DNA of 23,101 bases from a virus. This document shows, piece after piece, positions 8,073-14,348 of the stretch (position 1 is its first letter; every line of letters starts with the position of its first letter). The notes under the pieces were generated by a model. That model worked only from the letters and a program-made list of their open reading frames with translations, was not told where the DNA came from and searched no databases. The stretch is taken from positions 1 through 23,101 of the IMG/VR virus record IMGVR_UViG_3300023198_001440, one strand, 5' to 3'. The translations under genes were made by a program, and so were the position numbers.

Positions 8073-8972
8073 GTTTGGACTCTTTAGTGATTCTATCTGT
8101 TCGATTAAAGAATAAATTTCTTTTGACTTTATAATATCGTTGGTAAAGATACGAAAAATCTGCTCATACACTTCAGACTTGGTAAAAGTTTTTGTGTTTT
8201 TTTCAAAAAAATCATGACCAGCAACATTTTTTATGCCCCTTTTACCCTTTCTTTTTGTGCCTTCTACTGACTCAGGATAGGCAGGGGCCATGTCTCCAGT
8301 AGTCATTTTCACAACTTTGATGTTAAGATCTTTGTCTACGGTTCTGCGAATACCATCGCCATCTACGACATCAATAATATATTCTACATCCCCTCCGTTT
8401 GGATCAATAGATTCATAAACAGGCTCAATATATGAAGAGCCTTCACCCTTTATAACATCTACTAATGTGTTTGAGTTTTTTGGAGTGGGCGTGATTGCAC
8501 AGCCCGTTATTAGTGCCTTGGTAATTCTTTTCTTATTGAATGGATCTCTAGCCAAAGCCCTACCTTCTATAGAAAGGCCTAGTCGCCTATTAGGAGAGTT
8601 CTTTTTCAAAACCTTAGCTAGGTCGATAATCTCCTGGGCTTTTTGAGAATCACCATAAAGGAACCCTTCTACTATTAACTCACCGCCTTTAACAAATGCA
8701 TCGGTTGGTTCTCCAACAATAGCTGTTGGCTCAGTAGAAGATTTATGGTTGTAATTAAAGAATCCTGACTTGAGAAATTTATTAAGAACAAAACCAGAAG
8801 GCTCTAAAACCTCCTGGTCTGAATCTACATCACGTGTGCTTGCAACCCCCTTTATTTTTACTGCTTCATTTGATCCCTTCTTACCTTTTTCAATGTCAAC
8901 TGGAACGAAGAAATTGAAGTTGCCCATTTCCGTCGTCGAAATAGTGGCTTGCGGTTCCTGATTTTTCTTCAT
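7176..8972 (-). CDS. Prohead protease fused to scaffold-like region
   Basis: This is a 598-aa protein. Residues about 38-170 form an S78-type (HK97-like) prohead protease: 'KGVASTRDVDSDQEVLEPSG', 'FFNYNHKSS' with His76, and 'RRLGLSIEGRA' with Ser134, the usual catalytic His and Ser surroundings, then 'ITGCAITPTPKN'. Residues about 300-598 are helical and acidic, with repeated 'AKPEEE' segments and a coiled-coil-like stretch (QKEKNEELEATITKALDRVE), as in scaffolding proteins. The scaffold shapes the procapsid and the protease then degrades it. The ORF start overlaps the preceding gene by 77 nt; a later Met (residue 16, at 8927) would cut this to 32 nt and leave the protease domain intact. An internal start at residue 301 may produce scaffold alone. 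Confidence 0.8.
   Translation of the reverse strand: MKKNQEPQATISTTEMGNFNFFVPVDIEKGKKGSNEAVKIKGVASTRDVDSDQEVLEPSGFVLNKFLKSGFFNYNHKSSTEPTAIVGEPTDAFVKGGELIVEGFLYGDSQKAQEIIDLAKVLKKNSPNRRLGLSIEGRALARDPFNKKRITKALITGCAITPTPKNSNTLVDVIKGEGSSYIEPVYESIDPNGGDVEYIIDVVDGDGIRRTVDKDLNIKVVKMTTGDMAPAYPESVEGTKRKGKRGIKNVAGHDFFEKNTKTFTKSEVYEQIFRIFTNDIIKSKEIYSLIEQIESLKSPNMDKIKITPESIQKAKEILALASEETVEADVVIKSEEEAKPEEEAASAAKPEEEVVVEGDEPIVKSEDNDEDDEDEYGDIKDEGVKKALQGFSKAIADMTSKISTITMPVGKQAGSKEEDLGHPEEDKNGGQITKVVAKSETDDLGTEAKVNSDPSATNAEIVKGVVDSLNPKFTALGQLYVDQKEKNEELEATITKALDRVEELEGQPTPAKLITKGFQDRFEEGSDGKSVEGMTVMSISNDRNSITDKLFELSNIEKGENVDKDMVTAIGDLEASGTFSNPKIVNRLADEYQIRIVK
7913..7961. repeat. Two-copy 30-bp-period direct repeat in the scaffold region
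   Basis: The 19-base string CTTCCTCTTCAGGTTTTGC (plus strand) occurs at 7913-7931 and 7943-7961, encoding two AKPEEE segments of the acidic linker. It is probably a slippage or duplication product in a low-complexity region. Confidence 0.75.
8144..8158 (-). promoter_or_regulatory. Putative internal promoter within the protease-scaffold gene
   Basis: On the minus strand the sequence is TTTTTCGTATCTTTA, the same string as before the gene at 21634-22173 and near-identical to the sheath promoter. It encodes part of 'QIFRIFTN', so chance within coding sequence is possible. Its place 72 nt upstream of the candidate scaffold start argues for use. Confidence 0.4.
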
Positions 8973-9315
8973 GCTGTAATTGGTATTCGTACATGATATT
9001 CCATATACGTCCTAAATATCCTACTTTTTCAGCTTGATTGGGAACTTTTGCGATTTTATTTTTGAAATTATTATAGTCCAGGCTATCGGCGAAGTGAGCC
9101 ATCACACGGCCCAATTCATCATTTGAGACATAAATTCGATATCTATAGTCCGCTCGCTTGTCAATATAAATTCTTTTTTTCCTTAATTCGGGAAGAGCAT
9201 CTTTCAAGTTATAGAGGTCAACTTCATTTCGAGCTCTAATTTGCTTCATGTTCTTCTTCCGAGCGTGCCTCGCTTCGGTGACACTATAAAATCCATGTTT
9301 CGTGAATAACCACAT
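8896..9315 (-). CDS. Conserved phage protein of unknown function ('LFTKHGFYSV' family)
   Basis: This 139-aa protein begins MWLFTKHGFYSVTEARHARK and continues 'KQIRARNEVDLYNLKDALP'. The opening, an 'xxLFTxxGFxSV...IRARxxxDL' pattern, is one I recall from small conserved proteins in many phages and some bacteria, with no known activity. The middle 'YIDKRADYRYRIYVSNDELG' and 'YLGRIWNIMYEYQ' complete a compact alpha/beta domain. The last 20 or so residues overlap the protease start in another frame. It is basic and soluble. The ATG is preceded by ACGGAGT, a weak Shine-Dalgarno-like run. Genes upstream are small and uncharacterised; downstream are protease and capsid. Confidence 0.65.
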   Translation of the reverse strand: MWLFTKHGFYSVTEARHARKKNMKQIRARNEVDLYNLKDALPELRKKRIYIDKRADYRYRIYVSNDELGRVMAHFADSLDYNNFKNKIAKVPNQAEKVGYLGRIWNIMYEYQLQHEEKSGTASHYFDDGNGQLQFLRSS

Positions 9316-9374
9316 ACTCCGTTTTATTTTAGTTTAACAATTTATTTACCACCACCCATATCGGGCTTCTTCTA

Positions 9375-9617
9375 TCATTTCCCTAATTTCAATTTGATTG
9401 CTTCCTGAAGTTCAACTAATTCATTATACTCAACTGTGTGGCTGAATATATCTGAACCTATTAAAAGATCCAGTACACCGTCTAACTCTTCCAAATTGGA
9501 ATGATCCTGGAGAAAAACCTTCTCATCCCCTTCTATCAAATCTCGGAATCTCTCCGCAGACGCTGACCCATACTCATCTAAGATATACAGTTCAACTAAT
9601 TTTATCATCTTTCTCAT
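9375..9617 (-). CDS. Small acidic helical protein, unknown function
   Basis: This 80-aa protein is Leu/Glu/Asp-rich ('AERFRDLIEGDEKVFLQDHS', 'LEELDGVLDLLIGSD', 'ELVELQEAIKLKLGK') and is predicted all-helical from its residue pattern. I do not recognise a family. It starts 8 nt downstream of the preceding small gene, so both are probably on one transcript from the promoter near 9975. The negative charge and small size would suit a partner or chaperone of a neighbouring protein, but nothing in the sequence proves it. Confidence 0.55.
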   Translation of the reverse strand: MRKMIKLVELYILDEYGSASAERFRDLIEGDEKVFLQDHSNLEELDGVLDLLIGSDIFSHTVEYNELVELQEAIKLKLGK

Positions 9618-9625
9618 AATCCTTT

Positions 9626-9946
9626 CTACACTTTAAACTGAAATGATTTATTTAACAAATCCATACCTTCTTGAATACTAGCTGGATCACTTTTCATACC
9701 TTCTAACATGGCATCAACATAATTACACATTTTCATTTCGTGAGCCAATTCTTTCTTCTCCCATTCTTTCTTAGCATACTCTTGAAAACTCTCAGTAAAT
9801 AATTCAGGATTCTCTTTCTGGAATTTCTCCTTTAACTTATCAAGCTTAATTTTTAGATAAGCTTCAGTCAAATTATTTTGGCTTTCAAAGGACAATTTAA
9901 CTATATGTCCTGGGGCGAATTGATATTTTGTTGAATACTTGTTCAT
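9626..9946 (-). CDS. Small charged helical protein, unknown function
   Basis: This 106-aa protein has a beta-like start (KYQFAPGHIVKLSFESQNNL) followed by long charged helices ('YLKIKLDKLKEKFQKENPEL', 'EYAKKEWEKKELAHEMKMCN') with heptad-like spacing suggesting a coiled coil. The family is unknown. It is the first gene after a clear promoter-like box 24 nt upstream, so it probably starts a transcript running through the small genes into protease and capsid. It could be an internal head protein or assembly factor; this is inferred from location. Confidence 0.6.
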   Translation of the reverse strand: MNKYSTKYQFAPGHIVKLSFESQNNLTEAYLKIKLDKLKEKFQKENPELFTESFQEYAKKEWEKKELAHEMKMCNYVDAMLEGMKSDPASIQEGMDLLNKSFQFKV

Positions 9947-9969
9947 TGTTTTACAGTTTATTTCTTACT

Positions 9970-9984
9970 TAAAGATACAAACAA
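9970..9984 (-). promoter_or_regulatory. Putative promoter (TTTGTATCTTTA) for the head-gene transcript
   Basis: On the minus strand the sequence is ATTGTTTGTATCTTTA, with the box 24 nt before the ATG at 9946, the same spacing as at the sheath gene. It lies in an 87-nt gap, one of the few real intergenic spaces in the operon, which supports a promoter. Confidence 0.5.
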
Positions 9985-10033
9985 TAATTCAATATATCAC
10001 GTAAATTGTGAGATTTGTTTGCCCAAATGAGAC

Positions 10034-10330
10034 TTATTTTTCAGGCGTGCGGTTTATATATTTGCCACCAAGAATTTCGTAGATCTTATCCATGGCGTCA
10101 TGAATTTTTGTAAAGAAGGACATGAAATCAAGATTCCCAAAATTTCCTCCATTAACATCTTCTAGGATTTGCTCCCCAAAATCTGCTTCAAATTTCTCAA
10201 AATCCATATAATTAGTAATCCAAGCTAACTGGATGGCATCATCAGCACCTTTTAGTACATTAGATAACCAATCCACTGCTCTTTCAGCTTCATATGATTG
10301 TGTCGGGTCTTTGAGTAATTGAATATCCAT
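10034..10330 (-). CDS. Small acidic protein coupled to the large enzyme gene, unknown function
   Basis: This 98-aa protein is acidic and helical ('SYEAERAVDWLSNVLKGADD', 'QLAWITNYMDFEKFEADFGE', 'FFTKIHDAMDKIYEILGGKY'). The family is not recognised. Its ATG overlaps the stop codon of the large Nudix/kinase/ART gene (TAATG), so the two are probably translationally coupled. That coupling makes it a candidate binding partner, chaperone or inhibitor of the large protein, by analogy with toxin-partner pairs. This is a hypothesis only. Confidence 0.6.
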   Translation of the reverse strand: MDIQLLKDPTQSYEAERAVDWLSNVLKGADDAIQLAWITNYMDFEKFEADFGEQILEDVNGGNFGNLDFMSFFTKIHDAMDKIYEILGGKYINRTPEK

Positions 10331-13300
10331 TATAGTTTATGTTCTAAGGTAAGACTTGAGCCAAAATCATCATCCCATTTAGCCACTTTCAAACGAGAAA
10401 ATGGTTTCATCAATACTTCTTGCTCTCCTTGGTGATGTGATATAGGGTCAACATATAGTGAGTTCTTTATAGCCACTTTAACTTTAATGTTCCCGCTCCA
10501 AGTTCCAAAACTAGTGGATGTGGATGAGAACCTTGGCCATATTACATTATTCCCTGGCTGATGTTGATCTCTAAATAGCTTATTGTTCTCCTCACCGTGA
10601 ATGCTTATTTTTCGAGAGACCATACCAGATTTGATATATTTGTGGTCTCCCTTAAACTGCTCAGCCTTTGCCAATGCCCGCGTTGCAAGCTTAGCTATCA
10701 TTAAATATTCCGTCGCTGTTTTCTTAGCCCACTGGTTTATCATAGAATCAACTTTAATAGGATTCTTGGCTAATCCCATATCTTTAATCTCAACCAATTT
10801 AGATTGAACCTCCTTGCTAGGATGATATTGATCAACCTCTGTTGGTTCTTTCTTCTTATTAAAATCTTTAAGTAAGACTTCAGACTGCTCTTTATAATAA
10901 GCTGCCATATGCTTTTCTCCTGCATCAGATTCTTTAGCTTCAAGAATTGCTTTATTAGCTTTCCTCAATTTATGCAGATTATCGACCTTTTGAACATTAT
11001 ATAACCCATCCTTAACATGTTGGCCTATTGTCTTCGCCCCATCTTGGAGTATGTGAAACATCATTTCATTTGCTGTGAAGAATTTCTCGCCTTTTGGCCC
11101 CTTTGTCATAACAACCTTACCTTCTTCAACAATGTTCGATGTTGGAGTACCTACAGCCTCTGAGAGTACTGCGTTTATGCTTTCAAAACTATTGCCAGTA
11201 TAATATCGAGCTGCAAGAAGTTCTCTATGAGAAATTCCTATCGTGTCTATATAAGCTTCTTTCTTCGATTCAGATAACCCCATGTGTTTTTCTGCAGATT
11301 CATCTGTTTTCATATAATTGAGAACACTTATCTGATTCATCCCATCATCCACCATTTCATTAATAAACTTCTGGTCTTTGGGTGTGAACTCCATGAACTT
11401 TTCAAGCTTCTTGTAAAGATCTTTTACAGGCTTCTTCGCACTCTTATCTAGAGGGAAGAGTTTCATCTCTTTTAGATTGGTTGGGATGCCTTCAAATCTT
11501 TCTTGTAAGTTCTTTAATCTCTTATTTAGAGTTGGACGAATACTTGAAGGAATATAGCCAGGAAATTTTTTAGGCAGCTTGCCCACTTGTGTAACTAGTA
11601 AGGCATCAGAAACATCGCCGAATACTTCCGCTGTTAAAGGATTAATTTTATCATCTCTTAAAGAATCAATTTCGTCAACCTTAGGGCCGAACTCTTCTTT
11701 CTTCTTCTTCTTCCCCATTGCTCGGTATTCCAAAGAACCTCCTACATCGACTCGAACAGGGACACCGCTGGTTTTATCGATAATGATATTATCAGCCTCC
11801 AAGCCAATTACATCCCAATTACCTAAGAGAGCATCTGCGGCAAAATGTTTTGCTATCACATTATGCATCTTCTTAATATCATCATCAGTTTTTCCCATCC
11901 TCCATTCAGCCAAAGATGGGCCTTCCACAAAGCTTGTATAGTTATAATCCTTTGATGCCTTTACATTTGGTACAGGAACATCCATGAGTTTGTATAATTC
12001 TAAAGCAAGGAATTCACTTTTTCTATGGTGAGTACTTGCTGCACTCTTCCTTACAAATTTCATCCCATCCTGATCTTCAACTAAGACAGCTCCTGTAGAA
12101 CCTCCTAATTGTTTTATGACTTTATACTTATCATCTTCTACAATGTGTTCTGATTTTGATTTTGATGTAACCTTTTTCTTTTTTTCCTGCATCATACTCC
12201 ACACAGCAGCAAAAGGCATCATTATCATTGAATTTCCAGACTTAGCGTTTATAGTCTTATTCTCTTCATTTATTTTAACTATGTGAAATTCTTTAAGGCC
12301 TTCATCGGGCATGTCAAAGATCAAAGGCTTCTTCATCTTCATAGCAGTCTGAGCTAGCTTGGTCACTTGCTCATTCATATCCTTATCTACATCTTCAATA
12401 ACTTCTTCCTCTTCTCCTTTGTCTGCATCTTTAGGAAGTTTAGATTGTAGCAGTTCACCATGTTCAGGGTGTTTAGCAAAAGACATTGCCTCTTGCTCTT
12501 CAGGAGTGACCCAATAAGTTTGTAAGAAAGGTTTCCCTTTTTTAACTACTACTTTTTTAACAGGGACTTTGCCTTTATGTTTTTGAGCAGGCATTCCTTT
12601 CTCAAAAGAGGCTTCTGCTTCAAAGCCAAATCCAAGGTCAACCGTAAATGCTTTCTTAATATAATCAGGAGTTAATATCTGATTCAAATGCTCTTTAAGG
12701 TCAAGTAATAAATCAATCTCTTGCCATTGCTCTTTTGACAGCCACAATGCATTATCACTTTCTCCATCTAAAAGCGCCAAAGGTTTCGTCTCATCACACA
12801 TAACCCAATAATAATGAATCATGGCACCAGGCGCATTTATTACCTTAGCTTCGAAATACTCTTCTACTTTTAAATTAGTTTCTTCTTCAAACTCCCGAAC
12901 GATGGCTTGGTCAGCTGTTTCCCCTGGATCAATGTGGCCTCCAGGCAAGTTCCATTCTGAAGGGTGGAAGGAGTCATCCATATGTCTTCTCACAAATAAT
13001 AGTTGACCTTCTATATTGCTAAGCATGCCGACCACAAAGTGATCAACATCAGCTTTCACTATCGGATCCTCAGATTTATTGAAATACTTGATGAGCTCAT
13101 CCATATTCATATCCACCTCATAAACAGGAACAGATTGGTGTTCCCCTAATGTTTCCAAGGAAGCGGCCCAACGATGGTGGCCATCTAGGAGATAGCCATC
13201 TTTACTAATAACATATTCATTAGGTCTCTTGAATCCCCCTGCTATCATAGCTAAGACTTTGTTCTCATCAAAATCTTTCTGGGTAGGTTTGAGTTCACCT

Positions 13301-13791
13301 ATCGTTTTAGAGCTAGGGGTAATGTTCAGGTTTTTCTTTAGATCTTCGTTCTCATCAATCTGCGGAAGCTCCTTTCTTTCTTTTTGAAGTCCGTGTCTTA
13401 TTCTTCCTTTATATTGGAAATCGCCATATTCATATAAGGACTTTATTAATTCATCTCTTTTTTCCTCCAAACCTTTAGCCAGCTGTGAGGAGATTTCAAC
13501 TTGTTCTGCAATTCCTATAACAGATGCCTCTTCGGCCTTTGTGAGACGTTCAGCCATATGCTGAAGAGAAACAAGCATATCAGGAGTATCGTTCCCATCA
13601 TCGATTGCTTTTTTTAAATCACTATGTTGACTAGCCAGGGCACTTATTGTCTCTTTTGAGATTTCATGCAAAGAATTTAACTCTAAAGAGCACTGGGTAT
13701 ATCCTTTTGAGATTTCAACCAATTCTTTAGATACAGCTTTACTAACCTTGCCAAATATGACTTGGTCGATTATGTTTTTAATTGACGTCAC
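10330..13791 (-). CDS. Giant multi-enzyme protein: ParB/Srx-like, Nudix, kinase-like and ADP-ribosyltransferase domains
   Basis: Residues are numbered on the 1188-aa frame opening at 13896. A GTG at residue 36 (13791) is preferred as start because it reduces overlap with the upstream gene from 119 to 14 nt; ATGs at 13836 and 13818 are alternatives. Domains in order: helical region 40-160; ParB/Srx-like 'DGYLLDGHHRWAAS' (233-246); Nudix hydrolase 286-408 with box G320-x5-E326-x7-R334-E335-F-x-E338-E339; Lys/Glu-rich linker with 'KKVVVKKGKPFLQTYWV'; kinase-like domain about 588-750 (GGSTG 598-602, K617, E628, 'ADALLGNWDV' D688/N693, 'DNIIID', 'VRVDVGG' D717); helical region; C-terminal ART about 1065-1185 with R1095, 'FSSTSTS' 1123-1129 and E1158-x-E1160, the R-S-ExE triad. 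It is probably packaged in the virion and injected to modify host targets. Domain calls are from motifs only. Confidence 0.85.
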   Translation of the reverse strand: MTSIKNIIDQVIFGKVSKAVSKELVEISKGYTQCSLELNSLHEISKETISALASQHSDLKKAIDDGNDTPDMLVSLQHMAERLTKAEEASVIGIAEQVEISSQLAKGLEEKRDELIKSLYEYGDFQYKGRIRHGLQKERKELPQIDENEDLKKNLNITPSSKTIGELKPTQKDFDENKVLAMIAGGFKRPNEYVISKDGYLLDGHHRWAASLETLGEHQSVPVYEVDMNMDELIKYFNKSEDPIVKADVDHFVVGMLSNIEGQLLFVRRHMDDSFHPSEWNLPGGHIDPGETADQAIVREFEEETNLKVEEYFEAKVINAPGAMIHYYWVMCDETKPLALLDGESDNALWLSKEQWQEIDLLLDLKEHLNQILTPDYIKKAFTVDLGFGFEAEASFEKGMPAQKHKGKVPVKKVVVKKGKPFLQTYWVTPEEQEAMSFAKHPEHGELLQSKLPKDADKGEEEEVIEDVDKDMNEQVTKLAQTAMKMKKPLIFDMPDEGLKEFHIVKINEENKTINAKSGNSMIMMPFAAVWSMMQEKKKKVTSKSKSEHIVEDDKYKVIKQLGGSTGAVLVEDQDGMKFVRKSAASTHHRKSEFLALELYKLMDVPVPNVKASKDYNYTSFVEGPSLAEWRMGKTDDDIKKMHNVIAKHFAADALLGNWDVIGLEADNIIIDKTSGVPVRVDVGGSLEYRAMGKKKKKEEFGPKVDEIDSLRDDKINPLTAEVFGDVSDALLVTQVGKLPKKFPGYIPSSIRPTLNKRLKNLQERFEGIPTNLKEMKLFPLDKSAKKPVKDLYKKLEKFMEFTPKDQKFINEMVDDGMNQISVLNYMKTDESAEKHMGLSESKKEAYIDTIGISHRELLAARYYTGNSFESINAVLSEAVGTPTSNIVEEGKVVMTKGPKGEKFFTANEMMFHILQDGAKTIGQHVKDGLYNVQKVDNLHKLRKANKAILEAKESDAGEKHMAAYYKEQSEVLLKDFNKKKEPTEVDQYHPSKEVQSKLVEIKDMGLAKNPIKVDSMINQWAKKTATEYLMIAKLATRALAKAEQFKGDHKYIKSGMVSRKISIHGEENNKLFRDQHQPGNNVIWPRFSSTSTSFGTWSGNIKVKVAIKNSLYVDPISHHQGEQEVLMKPFSRLKVAKWDDDFGSSLTLEHKL

Positions 13792-14107
13792 CTTCAATTT
13801 TAATTGTTCCAATAGCATGTGTGAAAATATCCGCATTAGGATACACCATTTCAATGTCAAAATTATAAACACCGACAACTGCATTATCTGCAGCAATTAG
13901 CTTAAATGATATTTGAGACTGGTCTGCTGGGTCAAAAGTTCCTACTGCAGTAAAGTTTGTAGCAGGAGTCCCGACGAGTTCTCCATATATCCTTGCAGTA
14001 GTTGTATCAGGATAGGCTTCGCCATCAACAGTAAAGTCTGTGAAGACCCAATATACATCGTCTCCACGTGTTCCAAATAATTCAAATTTTAATGGTAATA
14101 CTGACAT
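13778..14107 (-). CDS. Ig-fold structural protein, BppU N-terminal-like
   Basis: This 109-aa beta-sandwich-like protein opens 'MSVLPLKFELFGTRGDDVYW' and continues 'VFTDFTVDGEAYPDTTTARI', ending 'HAIGTIKIEGDVN'. The pattern of an early 'f.i..Gd...w.f...' strand, a dl.g.tar.yi-type strand and a terminal 'GtikIegDvn' strand matches the Ig-like module at the N-terminus of baseplate upper proteins (BppU) and many small virion proteins. It probably attaches fibres or decorates the baseplate. It lies 4 nt after a Gly-rich small protein and overlaps the start of the giant enzyme gene. Confidence 0.6.
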   Translation of the reverse strand: MSVLPLKFELFGTRGDDVYWVFTDFTVDGEAYPDTTTARIYGELVGTPATNFTAVGTFDPADQSQISFKLIAADNAVVGVYNFDIEMVYPNADIFTHAIGTIKIEGDVN

Positions 14108-14111
14108 GTCC

Positions 14112-14348
14112 TTAACATTTTATAGTTCCTTTTGGTTCATCTGTTATTAAGTTAGCAGAAAGAACCTCTGTTTTAATCCCTGCTCCTATTATTTCTGTTT
14201 TTATCTTGGCACTGTGGACTAAGGTTTTTAAGCCTCCGTCGATGCTCACTAACTGTACTTTTGCGTTTTTCATATCACTAAATCTTACGGCGTCATTTTC
14301 AAAACTCCCCCCTCCTCCAGGACCATATCCATATGTTACAATACTCAT
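14112..14348 (-). CDS. Small Gly-rich N-terminus protein, unknown function
   Basis: This 78-aa protein begins 'MSIVTYGYGPGGGGSFENDA', followed by alternating beta-like segments (KNAKVQLVSIDGGLKTLVHS, 'AKIKTEIIGAGIKTEVLSAN'), a pattern of short repeated strands. I know of no family. It overlaps the 502-aa virion gene by 4 nt and precedes the BppU-like gene, so it is probably a minor part of the same surface structure. The Gly-rich start could be a flexible linker or docking peptide. Confidence 0.55.
   Translation of the reverse strand: MSIVTYGYGPGGGGSFENDAVRFSDMKNAKVQLVSIDGGLKTLVHSAKIKTEIIGAGIKTEVLSANLITDEPKGTIKC

Noticed and set aside
13792-13896. N-terminal extension of the giant enzyme gene to the ATG at 13896
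   Set aside because: It would overlap the BppU-like gene by 119 nt with hydrophobic, non-domain-like residues; the GTG at 13791 leaves only a 14-nt overlap.
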